From contig NC_026658.2 of NCBI RefSeq assembly GCF_000004075.3, forward strand, positions 2,108,001 to 2,172,000: a DNA stretch of 64,000 bases, written 5' to 3'. Each line of letters starts with the position of its first letter. The first letter of the stretch is position 1. The notes under the pieces are model-generated. The model was not told the origin of the DNA. It did no database searches and saw only the letters and a list, made by a program, of their open reading frames with translations. Of the stretch, positions 47,601 through 59,589 are shown piece by piece. This stretch comes from Cucumis sativus (taxonomy: Eukaryota; Streptophyta; Magnoliopsida; Cucurbitales; Cucurbitaceae). The translations under genes were made by a program, and so were the position numbers.

Positions 47601-47974
47601 TGCGAAGAGGATAAGATTGGGGCATTGTGAGAAGTAGATATAAGGATTCTCAATTCAAGATATCTAGTGGGATTGGCTTACTTTCATAACACCTTTATAG
47701 TTATGCTTTTATTTATTTACTTATTTTAAATTTTGGGCATGTTTTGTATATCATAGCATTAGTCTCTTTAACCATCCTGGTGCAATTCATAGTTGGCATT
47801 CGTATTTAGCTTCATGGACTAGTTATTCTCCATTAAATCAGTTAGCATTGTTTGAGTTTTTATTCAATTTCCGCATACACATTGTAAAATTTTCTGGATG
47901 GCAGATTTATATGTTTTTCTTTTTTAATGTTGCAGTTCTTCGACAAATATCGGGGTAGACGTGTACCTGTTTGA
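44695..47974 (+). CDS. GOT1: Vesicle transport protein GOT1 (six exons)
   Basis: Exons: 44695-44725, 45068-45159, 45271-45351, 45443-45540, 45642-45723, 47936-47974, all GT..AG with matching phases, giving 140 residues, the usual length for plant GOT1. The protein starts MVSFEMNDRKKIGLGLTG and ends FFDKYRGRRVPV. It has four predicted membrane helices: around 11-33, 40-58, 69-90 and 91-112 (GTISFGLGFFFVIIGWP marks the third). The family acts at the ER-Golgi interface in membrane traffic of COPII and early Golgi compartments. The long last intron (45724-47935, 2.2 kb) is unlike the four shorter ones and holds two retroelement relics. Intron 1 contains a partial copy of the start-codon region. 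Confidence 0.95.
46126..46318 (-). mobile_element. Solo-LTR-like relic of a Copia-type retrotransposon
   Basis: On the minus strand the element runs from TGTTAGGGAATTTGG to GGGTTCTATCA, giving the TG..CA ends usual for LTRs. A TATA box (GGTTATAAATAGAGG) lies close to its start, as expected for an LTR promoter. A T/A-rich stretch (TTTTATATTAATATAT) precedes the end, as in many Copia LTRs. Length is about 193 bases. The 5-base flanks do not match, so no target duplication is visible and the boundaries may be off. No internal region is attached. It sits in the last intron of GOT1, opposite to the gene. Confidence 0.5.
46900..46965. repeat. Dispersed repeat copy ('GAATACAAG..CATACAAA' family)
   Basis: The block with TGAAAGAATACAAGGGCATA matches the copy at 41035-41105 with a few differences. 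It lies in the GOT1 last intron between the LTR-like relic and the Ty3 relic. Confidence 0.5.
47245..47600 (+). mobile_element. Ty3/gypsy polymerase relic (end of reverse transcriptase, RNase H start)
   Basis: In the plus frame from about 47278 the translation reads DAFQKLM, then VSVLAHPNM, then IIDTDALD, then SVAFFS and KWGQYLVGWRF. This is the order of the Ty3/gypsy connection and RNase H region: AFxKLK, PVLAxPdF, fxieTDAs, pIAyfS and kWRxYLlGrkF. The Asp of the TDA motif is the first RNase H catalytic residue. Just upstream KGNVSWNEVL continues the same alignment in another frame, so there is a frameshift. No LTRs or other domains are attached. It is an old inactive fragment inside the last intron of GOT1, in the same direction as the gene. 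Confidence 0.7.
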
Positions 47975-49166
47975 GCCAGGGATGTTATAAATTGGTTTGT
48001 AGGTGAACTTGTAAGTTGTAAACCACTCTTGCTTGGAAGACCCAGTCTTTGTTCAGATGGGGAGAGTAGAAGAAGCTTCGTTGGCAGTTGATAATGATGA
48101 GAATGGGATTGCTTTGTTATCCAAAAAAAAGAAAATAAAGGAAAAAGAAAAGAAAGAAAGAACTAACAAACAAACACAAACTCTTTTTTCTTTTCTTTTC
48201 TTTTTGGTTTTTGATAATTTCATTTGTGTAAAAAGTACTCGTGACGTGTAGCTGAAAATTCTATAGTTGTTAATTTTCAAAATTCTTAGATGCCATTCTT
48301 TGTATTTTAGTTGGATGAGGAAAGGATATGTGGTGAGACTTCTATAGCTTACTAAGGTGGATTTCTATATAATACTAAAAAAAATATTGATGTATGTATA
48401 TATAATTATGTGTAACAGTAGAGCCTGTCTTGGTGGTTGAAAGTATTAAAATTACTTTTGTGATTTTCAAAATCAAGTGAAATGATTTTTAGTGATTAAA
48501 CGCAGTTTATTTATAACCTCTGATGACAACTTCTAAAAATATTGACAAATCCAAAACTCAAATTGTTTACCAAATAGACTCCAAAATGATTTGCATTTTT
48601 ATATTATTGGTTTAATGTTTAATGTGGATCTCTAAAAAGAAATTTGGTTTGATGGTTCAAGTCTTAATTCCATTCCATATGATGTTCAAAGAGAACAACC
48701 ATCATCCGTATACAAAACGTCATCTCACACAAATCAAAGTAAAAGAGAAAGAAGAAATGAAAACAAGAAAGCTCTTCTTCTAAGGAAGGCTTTTCCATAA
48801 TCTAAAATGACCTATTTTTTCTTCAAAGAAGATTCCCAGCTTTGTTTATCCCTTGAAGGACACAATCCTCCCTCGAGCAATTTGATGACTGTCTCATCAT
48901 ATGGACACTAGAAACATTTTACATACACAAGGTACAAAAAAAAGTACATACTTCCTTTGGATATCGATCATTAAGGGAGTGATTGTGAACATTGCACACG
49001 AAAATTTGATTTTCTACTCCATCTATTGATTCTCCTTTCAGTTCCTTTGCCTAAGATTTGATATTCTCCTCTCATCTGTGATTCATCAACTTCCTTGTTA
49101 GATGTAGTAAAATATCTGAACTACTTCTAATTCTCTGTTTATTTCCCTTTCCCGAATTTTCATGAG
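47975..49166. other. 3' region of GOT1 and intergenic DNA before KNL2
   Basis: The first 300-400 bases are the 3' untranslated region of GOT1, with a purine-rich then C/T-rich stretch at 48120-48210. After that the sequence is ordinary AT-rich DNA up to the end of the convergent minus-strand gene. Nothing else is supported. Confidence 0.5.
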
Positions 49167-50992
49167 CTATTTTCTACTCTTTTTCTTCTTCCGAGAATCT
49201 GATATGAGACTCTCTTTACTTCTATTCCTAGTATTTTTCAACTTTGTCATGCTTCTTGTACAAACACCTTGTCCTCTTCGAATCTGGAGGTCGATATCCA
49301 ACTTCTTAGCTTCTTGTCTAGCGTGCAATGAATCCTTTATTACATCATCATTCTTCCCCTCATTCGAGAAACTTTGTGTTGGACAACAACTAGAATTTGA
49401 GTTCTTCATAAAGAGGTCATGACCATGACTAGACTCTCCATAAGTGGACAAACAGAGATCTCGCAACCTAGTTACTGCAAGATTATCCAAGTCAGGTTCT
49501 AAATAATGACTTGTACCTTGGTCGTTGGAACGAGAAGTACTCGCTTTAAAAAACTCGACAGTGGATTTTCTAATCGAACCAGAACTCATATAGTCTTTCC
49601 AATTGAAGGGAAAGCCAAGAAGGAAATGATTGTACACCTGCTCAAGTTGCATGTCATGAACTTTCCTCAGTTTCTAAAATACTTGCAATAATGCTCAGGA
49701 CATGATATGTTTAACAAAATAGTTCATCCAACGGCAATGACACAAACAGAAAGTTAGGTGAAATAAGAACAATGCCCTGCAAACATACCTTTGGTGGAAA
49801 GCCGTTTTCATGTGTTCGTGGTCTATTTATGAAGCCACTGATTGAAATGATAATGCCATCGGTTGCCTCAAGAATAGTAGTTTCATGTCTCTTAGAAATC
49901 GCTGCAGAATAAAATGCTCTTATCCCAGATCTCCTGAAACAATGGATCATAATTTTTCTTGAGCACAGAGCAATAATTCCCATTCTAGAAGAGGACAGAC
50001 TTAATATACAGTATATGAGAATGAAAACTATTTTCCTTCTACGCAATCAGACCAATGAAAGGAAGATCAGTCATTTATTAAATTTCTCCCACTTGGAATT
50101 AATTTATAAAGAGCGAACTGCTTCACTTTTTCTCCTTCAGCAGATTTTATCACCTCCTTTATCCTCCAGTTTTATTAACTTCTTTCATCCCTATGAGCTT
50201 TCTAGAATTTGAAAGCTGAAACCAATTGGAGTTTTTTATGGTCAGGATACCAACACCAGTTAATAATTTTGTACCCAATGATAACCAAAAACACTAAAGA
50301 TACTCCCCATAAAATCACCGAGTATCTTAGTTAAAAATACAAGAACTAAGACAAATATTTTAACCCTCATTTACATAATGGCAGACTCTTCATGGATGAA
50401 TTTCAGTATCAAAAACTAAGATAACTAAATCCAACTAAAATACTTATCTTAGTTAAAAGTAAAATACATGTTAAATCTTCTTTTATATAGTGGGTTATTG
50501 AGAAGATTTCAATCAAATTTCAAAACTTCCCCAAATTCACTTTAATATCAAATATTAGAATAAAGATAAACAGTGAATAATCTATCTTCTGGAACAAAAC
50601 TTAGTCACTCAAACATATTTCTTCAAAGAACAAACAGAAAACAAACAAAACAAGGGAAGCAATGTCTTACTCTCTGGATGCAAAGCCTCCGATAGCCAAT
50701 CCCTCACCATCGTTAGCCTTTACCAGCCACCAATCGTACAGAAAAATCTAAGCGAGAGAGAAAACACAGAAAATGTGAAAACCAACAATCAGATATGAGA
50801 AAGTGATGTACTGGAGTGAGAAATGGAAGAAAAACGTACTGATTTGAGTGAGGAAGGAATGATGGATGTAGAACAGGTAGCCGGAGTTTTTGGCGTCGTG
50901 GGAGTGGCAGTGGGCTTCCGGTCGGTCTTGAAGGGAACGGAGGAGGGAGTAGCAGAGGCGGAGCTTCGAATTCCTCTTGGTCTGGTGGCCAT
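49167..50992 (-). CDS. KNL2: SANTA-domain centromere protein, KNL2 type (four exons)
   Basis: Exons on the minus strand: 50992-50840, 50747-50671, 49933-49789, 49637-49167, GT..AG with phases that join to 281 residues. Residues 1-51 are Ser/Thr/Pro-rich. The SANTA domain spans about 53-142: FLYDWWLVKA, GLAIGGFASRERSG, IRAFYSAAISKRH, ILEATDGIIISISGFINR, RTHENGFPPK, then VYNHFLLGFPFNWKDYM. The C-terminus is basic (RKKKKSRK). In plants KNL2 is needed to load the centromeric histone CENH3. I see no CENPC-k motif, which alpha-KNL2 carries near its C-terminus, and the protein is short, so this fits the beta type better. A further exon downstream replacing the last part cannot be ruled out. Confidence 0.85.
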
Positions 50993-51615
50993 GATGACCG
51001 ATTAGGCGGGAAGGCGAAGAGAAGATACCATTTTTCTCGTTTCCTCACCTTTTTATTGCCTATTTCCAAATACACTCAAAACTATTCATACTCTTCTAAA
51101 TAAACTATCATACTTTGCTATTTTACTTTTTAAAACTTTTGTTATTTAAAATAATTTTATTTATTTGTTTGTTTTTCTAATATTGCCTTGTGAAGATGAC
51201 AATCAAATTCTTTAATGGAAGATTATACCAATTATAGAAAAGATTTCCAAAATATTAGAAAAAGAAAAACGAATTTGAACTAAAATGTATGGACATAGGG
51301 TTAGCTTTTTCTTGTGTTAAATTGGTTAAATTATAAGAGTAGTTAGCTTAAATCATAATTCAACGAGGTAAAAACGTGCATTGTTTGTTAATGAAAAAAT
51401 ATAAAGGACAATAGAACATAGTAATATTTCTACTAAGTCATCAAAAAATAATTTCTTAAACACACTTCAATTTTTTTCCTTCAGAAATAGAAACTAATTT
51501 ACAAATTTCATTGTCTGTCTGAGTCAGACTCCTCGAATCGTCCTCCAAAAGACTAACAAGAGACCAACTTTGGGAGGAAGATAAAAAACAGGTCAATGAT
51601 CTCACCATCATAGCT
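50993..51615. other. Spacer between GEMIN2 and KNL2
   Basis: About 600 AT-rich bases separate the end of GEMIN2 from the start of KNL2 on the same strand. It must hold the KNL2 promoter and the GEMIN2 3' end. No motif stands out and no coding region is supported. Confidence 0.5.
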
Positions 51616-54600
51616 TCAATTTTCCGACTGTGCAAAGTACCTTCCAGAAATTGTGGAAAGGATATTGAGCATTATCACCTCGTTGTCAATCTCGGTCTTC
51701 TCGGCCCGCAAGCTGGCACATTTTCGAAGCAGACTTCTGAAAGCAGCACAAGTATCTCCATCCAGAGGAGTGTCAACTGCTGCACTTAAAGCAAACAACC
51801 AAAGACAATCGGCCCTTGAAAGTGTTGTCTGTGTTTCGAACGAGTTTATGCGCTTCCTCAACGACGAAACACGAAATATTGGATTCATCTTTGAAATTGC
51901 TGATAAAGATGGATAATCGTTGCAACTCTTTTCCTTGGCTGAAGTGCTGCCACTTGATTCCTTAGATTGATGTGAGTCGGCATCATTGGCAGGCAAGACA
52001 CTTGGCTGAGCTATTAAGTTCGGAACTAAAGGATCGATCTTTTCATGGAGGATGAAATCAGACTTCATACATTCTTCTTCAGAGTGTGATAGAGCCTGAC
52101 ATGACAATTAGCTATTTATTAGCATCATCAAGAAAACCCATGATTTTCTTATTTTCTGCCAGAACTCATTTCAAGTATTCTCTTTACAACTTCTCATTCT
52201 ACTCTATGACTTAACTTTTTTTATAAGAAACGATTTGATTGATTGAATGAAATATTCAAATATATACAAAAGGGGCCCCTTTTATAGATATACAAAAGAT
52301 ATTTTGAATTTGTAAAGATAGTAAAACCTATGGCTTTTGGCCGTAAAGATCTACCGCCATGTTTCTCGTTTCCTCACCTTTTAATCTAATGACAGAACTA
52401 TATCTAAATTAATGCAAGAATGATGGGGCATCATATTTCATTTATCAGCCATTGAAATGATCAACTTAAAGTAAGAATCAAACGTAGAAGTACATTCAGA
52501 CATAACAGACCATTAGGGGTTAACCAAGAGCCAAAAGAAAGAAACAAAACATAGAATGTGATACAGATTTAATATAAGAAAATTCCAGTACTCAGTAACA
52601 TGGGATAAAGAAAGTTTAAGATATAGGCATTCAAATGCTTTTTTTTCTTCTGATTATTGATAAGGTAGATGTAAATTACCTGACGCAGTTTAGAAAAATC
52701 AGCAAGAAATGCATTCTCCCACTCTTTCGAAGGCAGTAAATGCTCGGGGCACTGAGCAATTGCAGGAATAACCGGCATATAAACACTTTGCTCTTTCTTA
52801 AAATTACTTCTATCAACTTTTGCCACCGTCACATTTGGAATATGGGAAGCCTCCCACCTAACAAGGAATTTTTTTTAGTTCAAATTCAAGCCATCACATT
52901 TAGTTTCTTAAAATTGATAGACATTTCAACAATAATCACAAAAGTAAGATCAAACATGAACTATCAACTTGATGAAATACTCTCTAAATGGAGAAATGAG
53001 AGAAAGAAGAGCACCTCTCCCTTTTTTCCCCTCGGGAGAATATCACTTCCTATAGACTCCTCTATGTATTTTCTACTTGGAGGGATTTCCTTGTAACGAA
53101 TGAGTAAAGTGGTGATTTTTTAAGTCAAGAGATCATAGTATTAGTATCTATCTAGATTGTATTTTAAGCTTGTCCAATCCTAGATACATATTAAAACAAC
53201 TAGGAAATTAGCCAAAATCGTTGTTACCAAAAATAGTTGATTAACAGCCAACAGACTGCCAAGTGGGAACAGACTCCTAATCGCATAAACTTTTCGAGTA
53301 CGAAGAACCAGACAATATTAAGATAGTAGATTCATGTTTGCAACATCATAATCCTATTCATTCAACACAACACTATTACCCTAACTAAATATATTCTATC
53401 TCACTATTCATTCAACACAACACTATTACCCTAACTAAATATATTCTATCTCATATCACCGCCTCCAAAATCCCCTCATATAGTTTTCTCAAATTTCTTG
53501 ACAATACAACAAGGAACGTCAAAAAGGACAAGATATAGAACAGAAAGCCTCATTTTTGTACATAGAAACAATATAATAGACAGGACTAACTGAAAACAAG
53601 CTACCCTTGCACCTTCAGGAAAAATGCTCTTTACCACCTTATTAATATAGCACACCAAAGTACTACAGAGTTTTTGTTTTAATTTAACAAAAGCATCGTA
53701 ACGTTCGAGGCTTTGAGCAATGCTTTTCTTTTAGATATTAGGGACAACTAAAGAGCGCAATAAAATACTAGCAGTAAAAAAAATAGTAGGCACATGCGCA
53801 TTTATCCCCAAGAAGAAAGATGATTTCTAACATATTGCAGCTTTAAATTCTCTTTAGGCCTCTAAGCCACTCTTCCAGTTTCATCCTAAGATGAACATCG
53901 TATTCTTTTTCTATGATTCAAAGATGTAATCATGTTTTCAAGGTTGAGCCTATACGCTAGGAACCCTCAGTGCAAAACACACCATGACAGGCACCAATGT
54001 TTCCTTTCTTTTTCATTGTCTCATTATTTTCTATACACTACACTATACCTTTTCATACATCATATTACTTTTCTACAGTTTGCTATCTCACTTTGTCTTT
54101 TACTTCATATGTAAGAAAAACTGAACCATTATGCCTCATTGCATCTCACGATTTAAACCTCTTCATTTGCTAATTATGCTCGAGTTTGTCTATATGCTTG
54201 TTTGTCATCTGATTCATTTTATGCTGAAGGTCACTTTGACGAATAATTCATACAGAATCAAACAGTATGACAGTACCTCAACCTAAGCTGAAGAAGTTCT
54301 AAAATAAAATGTGGGGCAGAGAAACTCAAGGGAATTACATAGAACATTAAACAAGTGTACTAATAATTACGTATAAGAACTTACCTAACACGTCTAAGAT
54401 ATTCTAGTCCATCTTCTGGAGGTCCTGAATCAAAATTGGGTTCTCCCTCCACATGAAAGGCGGGTCTCTGAATACTATGGTAATATTTATCATCATCACT
54501 ATCTTGGCTAAGACTGCAAGAGGGTTCCGAAATTACAAAGTTTGTAATTTCATCATCACCACCCATGTCCTCTATCTCACCATCCAAGCTTTCTGAACAT

Positions 54601-56736
54601 CCCTCCCCTGTTTAGTTGCCACAGAATTTTAGTGATCTTATCAAACTATTTAAACATCAAATTTCACCCCATAAAGAATATGTATGGTTCTGATGAAGAG
54701 AGATGACAAAATCACGAAGCGCAAATGAGTGAAAAAGAATTGAATTATTTTCATATTATTCAGCACCAAACTAATGAGTTTGCATCATGTACAAAAGAAT
54801 GAGACTGTAATAATTTCCAAACAAAAATGACCAAAAACTTTGCGTAGTCGGTAAATTTGTACAAACAAGATTTATCATTTGCCTATTACAGAAAACATAT
54901 TGATTTTGATGCACATAAGGTCTTTAGTTGGATTGATTTAGGCCATTCTTCAATGCACAAAAATATTCATATGATTCCATCTTCCCCGTGCAGCAACAAC
55001 ACCTGTGCACAAGAGAAATTGAAACCATCAAAATGACTCAACCAAAACCAAAAACCATGACAATAATTGTGAAGCTCGTTTGTTTCAAAATAATAAATAA
55101 TCTTCTGAAGGAAAATAAGGTATTGAGAAAACCAAAATAGGCTTATGAACTTTTTTTACTATCCAATCGAAGGGCATTCGTCCATTACGAAAAATAATTT
55201 CCTAAAAATCCTCAACTCAAAAACGTGGTTTACCATGAAGCAGAAAGAATGAGAGAAACTCTCAACAGAAAGCACCTTATGAAATCAACGGGAAAAAAAT
55301 TAATAAAAGTGACAATTTATCAAAAGATTGCCATTCATAGACATCTTCATACAGTGATAGTAGCCATACTTTAGAATCCTAAGCAACCATTCATAAACAA
55401 ACTTCATTTTTATCCAAGAAAAATTCATAATCGAACTTCATAAGCAACTCAGTTAGAAATATAAATACTTACTTATAATGGAAGAGGCTTCTTCTCTCTT
55501 CACTAAAGGCTGTCTAGGATCAGAGGTAGAGCCTGTCTTTATTGTTAAGCTACTGTATTCCCTGGCTACAACGGGCAAAAGTTCTTTACATATAGCTTTC
55601 CACAATCTTTTCTGTTCTGCAACATTCACAAACCTAAGTGCTTCCATATCTTTCCTCGAATACACTATCTTGTTTCCTTCCGCATTTTCTTGGCGTCCAT
55701 TGACTTTATCAACTTCGTTCAGATTCCCCATATTCCAATGCATCTCAGAAAGCTTCCCTTCCCTTGCCTTCCTCCTTGATTTTTTAGCCTTTTTCCCTCC
55801 TTTATCAGGTTCATGGGATTTGTTCACCTTCATCTGCATTGACCTTGTTGGACAAACAATACCAATCCCTTCTCCATTTCCAATTCTGGAGACATGAACC
55901 GGTTCAACTAATGCAGTTTCGTCTATTACTTCAATCTTCAATGAATTTCTGAGAGACAAATGACTTCTTCTAAGAACATTCATGGTTTCAGAATCATTAT
56001 TTTGCTGATCAGCAATCTTCTCCTCACCCATAAGCATCGTTTTTTTGCAACCGTCCACGATCCCTCCTGAGCTAGGGGGATTGTCTCCCTCCTGTAGATG
56101 AATTTCATCTCCAGGAACCAACATGGCGTCGATTTTTTCCAATAGTAATTTCTTTTTCATTTCCAAAATGCTCTCAGAATCAGTTTCTTTCTTCAACAAC
56201 TTCTCCGTTCGTGCAAAGGCTTCTTTGTCAGCAGCCAACTGACCTTCTCGAACAAGTTCTTCCTTCGCACAATCTTGATTCCCATCAAGACTTAGTACAC
56301 TTCTTGCAAAATCTTTCACATCTACTTCATCGACAGCAACATCTTGCTTCCCATCTTCCCCGGTATCGAGCGTTCCAAAATCATGGACAGCGTCCACCTT
56401 GAGAGGTTCTTTTCCGAGCTCAAGGTCAAGATTCTGAATCTTGCCCACCACCAAACTTCCCATATTTCCTCCGTTTTCAGAAGACCCACAAGCCGAATCG
56501 CACAAGACCATCTTGTCCACAGAAGTCTCTGGGTCTTCTTGCGCAGAAGCGGAAGTCACACTGTTGATGACTTCAGAGTCCGGGTTTTGATTCGAGACGA
56601 TGAGAGGGAAGTTATGGTGATCGGCAGAGATCTGTAAGGCAGAATCCACCAGTCGAGAAGGAGACTGGGGTTTCTCAGATGATAAGAATTTAGGATTAAA
56701 CCCATCAGCATAGTCAGAACTTATCTCATCCGCCAT
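51616..56736 (-). CDS. GEMIN2: Gem-associated protein 2 (SMN-complex/SIP1 family, four exons)
   Basis: Exons on the minus strand: 56736-55473, 54607-54385, 52857-52680, 52095-51616, GT..AG, phases joining to 714 residues. The start is the ATG of MADEISSDYADGFNP; the frame is open upstream but that stretch looks like leader. The conserved GEMIN2/SIP1 domain is C-terminal, from about residue 485: GLEYLRRVRWEASHIPNV, SVYMPVIPAIAQCPEHLLPS, WENAFLADFSKLRQ, and a final helical part ending SGRYFAQSEN. In animals and plants GEMIN2 helps assemble Sm rings on spliceosomal snRNAs. The N-terminal 420 residues are acidic and low in conservation, with a basic patch (KKAKKSRRKAREGK). That makes the protein far longer than the animal form of about 280. 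KNL2 follows 620 bases downstream on the same strand. Confidence 0.9.
53354..53453. repeat. Exact tandem duplication, 50-base unit, two copies
   Basis: Copies at 53354-53403 and 53404-53453, each starting CTATTCATTCAACACAAC and identical as far as I can see. It lies in the intron between exons 2 and 3 of GEMIN2. The perfect match suggests a recent event. Confidence 0.95.
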
Positions 56737-58984
56737 TGCTTGAAGAAAAGCAGGTGGGTTTAGCAACGGCAGCGAGTGAGGAATGAGAAGAAAATGGGGT
56801 TTAAGATATATATGTAGTGATGCTTTCTCTTCACGTCGGTATATTCCAATGTGCATCAATCAAAAATAGTTAGAAAAACTGAAATGTAATCAACCTTATT
56901 CAAAATTATAAAAGTGTTCAATCCAAAATTAAATAAGTTTTATATTAAAAATGGGACCCAAAACATTTCATCCAAATATGGGTTTTTGATTACATTACAA
57001 ACCTCACCTACTATGGATTACCAAACACCCCTTTATTGAAAACAAGATATTAAGTGTTTCTATAGTTACGGTAGCTTTTTTATTCAAAAATCTATTTGAC
57101 TATCTTTTCGACCTGAAGGCATGCGTGCACACACTACATAAGAAAACAACCCTTTACTAGAGATGCAAGTAGTAGAGTAGATGTCAAAACAACGACACTC
57201 CCATCAACTACTAAGCCCTCAACCTAAAAGATTAAGTCCACTTAGTCACATTATCCCATCTACCTCTAGCAGCAATGGCATCATAAATCAACCCAAGGAC
57301 ATAAGTAAACAACAAGCTTTGAAAATCAAAATAAGAAGAGCGCGTAATATTGCTACCAACCAAATCTACTTCATAGAACGACATTAATTCGGTCATTCAA
57401 CATTTGAACCATTAGTTGGGAGGTGGAAAAAGGACGAACATGAATCTTCTTCCACTTAGTCGCAATTGAATTCAATCTAAAATAACATAAAGTATCGATC
57501 GAAAGAGGCTTTGAGTAGAGCCATGCATATAGTGGTTAACCACACAACCATCAGGCTTTATATTTTGACCTAGATGCTAGACGTTTTAACTTACATGTTC
57601 GAATCATATTTTATTAAGTTGTTGCTAAGGTTTTACTCTCAAAATGTCCATTTTGATTGTTACGTGTTTAGCATTTATGGATTTTGATTTTTTAAAATCT
57701 TATTTTCATAAATGTTAACCTAAAAAATAATAATTGAACATTTAAGTGCCCGTTTGATAATTCATTTATTTTAATTTTAAAAAACAAGCATGTTTAATAA
57801 CTAATTCACTTTTGTTTTTAAAATTATGAAAGGAAATTGGAAATAAAATGAAAGAGAAGTTTTCATCTTGTTTTTAGAAAACATAAAACAAGATCAGTTA
57901 CCAAACATATATTATATATTTTTTGTTTTTCATAAACAAAATTTTTAAAAACAAAAAAATTGAAATGATTACCATACTACCTAATACTTTTTAAAATACA
58001 TGCATACAACTCAATTCAATTAGATTTTAAAATTTACTTGTTGGTGAGTCGTTATACATAATTTTACAAAAGAAAAAAAAAAACTTTTTAATACAAAGGT
58101 ATACAAATATTTGAAAACTTATAAAATAAAATATATTTTAGGATATTATTGGGCAATAGTTCTCTGTTTTTAAATGGAATAACATGAAAGACCTCCATAG
58201 GACCCATATGAGATTTCAAAATCACGTAGGAGACCTTGAACGATCCATTGAATATGTTTACAGTATCTATAGCTAAACAATTCAAATTCTCAACCGACAA
58301 TTCATATAAGAACCATAGAGAACTTGAGTTGATGATGCACTTAAAACATATGTTACCACCTAATTGTTGATAGTGTAACTTAAATGGTTGGTTCCAAAAA
58401 CTTACGAGAGATAACTGCGAGTCCAAATGTTAATTACATATTACTATCTTTTATTGTTAAAAGTATATACCAAAATTCTCTACTATTTTTCTACTATCAA
58501 TACAAGTTAATCATAAACCTTATTTTATTCTCATAACACAAATTCACGATTGGTCTAATTCCTTAAAATGGTCCAATTCTCCCTATCTTCACCTATTGTT
58601 TAGTTATGTTCGTGGAAATAGTTTGCTAATTTTTTCATTTTAAAAAAATCGTATTATTGTAAACATGATTTTTATAAAGTATAGTAAAATAAATGAAAAT
58701 ATTTATAAATATATGAGAAATACATCCTAATAATTTGATTATATTAGTTAAAAATATAGATGGCAATAATATAAAATTAGAGGTCAATGAAGTCAATGAA
58801 ATGTATGTTTTTTAAAATTTTGGAAAGAGTCAATTAAATAAATAGGAATGAAAAGGCATCAAAGAAAAGGAGACCACAATCTCTCTGGCAGTTTGGTTTA
58901 CAATTCACCAAAAAGAAAATTTCTTAATTTAAAATTCCATTAAAAAAAGAAAAAGAAGAAAAATTGTAAAAAGAAAAGGGAAAG
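56737..58984. other. Intergenic DNA between GEMIN2 and the PTI1-like kinase gene
   Basis: The first 150 bases are the leader and promoter of GEMIN2, with a minus-strand TATA-like string at 56804-56813. The rest is AT-rich. A hAT-like MITE trace lies at 57750-57910. GTGGTTAACC at 57532 and TGTTCGAATCA at 57596 resemble tRNA promoter boxes but form no tRNA. No gene is supported. Confidence 0.5.
57750..57910. repeat. MITE-like trace with GTTTGGTAA-type ends
   Basis: GCCCGTTTGATAA on the left and GTTACCAAACA on the right are imperfect inverted copies. The A/T-rich core between them carries palindromic TTTTTAAAA-like words. Non-autonomous elements with such ends are common in cucurbits as I recall. 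No target duplication was established. Confidence 0.35.
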
Positions 58985-59589
58985 GAAAAGAAAGGAAAAC
59001 TTCTCCGCCTTTGCCATTTGCCCCGCGTTTTGCTACTCTGTCATCCGTTCATTGCGTTTCTCCGAATAACTACCGAAAACCCAAAACCGAAGAACACCCA
59101 ACAAAGCCAAAAGCCAAACCCATTCCGCAAATTCCACCCTGTCTTTCCCCCTTTATTCTTCCATTTCTCTTCCCGGAGCCCAGGAGAGGCATTAACCTGA
59201 AGGTAATTCCCATTTCCTCTAAATTCCCTTTCTCGATCTCTTCTTCTTTCATCTATTTCTCTTCCCTTTTCACCCTTTCTCCCACTCTCTCGCTCCCTTT
59301 CCTTCTTTTTCAGTTTTCCTCACCCCCAGTTCCGATTTACGTATCTGGGTTTTCATTTTCTGGAACAGGGGTTGAATCTTTTTGGGCTTTTCCTTTTTCT
59401 TTTTGTTTTTGCGTTGTTGGGTTTTTAGTGATTTGTTTTCTTTTTTCTATTTCTGTTTCTGGGGTTTGATTTGTTTTTTAAGGGATCAATCTATATCTGG
59501 GGTTTTGCCTTTTCTTTTCCTTTTTTGCTTGTTTGTTTCTGTCTTGTTGATTCTATTGGGATTTTGAATTTTGAATCCCTGGTTTGATT
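58985..59589 (+). promoter_or_regulatory. 5' leader of the PTI1-like kinase gene
   Basis: From about 58990 the sequence turns C/T-rich, typical of a plant leader. A donor-like AAG/GTAATT lies at 59203 and an acceptor-like run CTTCTTTTTCAG ends at 59312, so a short leader intron is possible. Open frames here reflect pyrimidine-rich composition and start from ATGs upstream of the main one, for example at 59011 and 59018. These could act as upstream ORFs if they are transcribed. Confidence 0.4.

Noticed and set aside
55478-55897. Plus-strand open frame of 139 codons
   Set aside because: It lies antisense within exon 1 of GEMIN2 and has only low-complexity, hydrophobic-biased wording; a shadow.
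57530-57610. Possible tRNA gene (GTGGTTAACC ... TGTTCGAATCA)
   Set aside because: Box-like words are present, but no acceptor stem, anticodon arm or correct spacing can be drawn.
59011-59469. Plus-strand frame of 152 codons ahead of the kinase gene
   Set aside because: Pyrimidine-rich leader sequence giving Ser/Pro/Phe-rich translation; it is broken before the true start at 59590 and has no domain.
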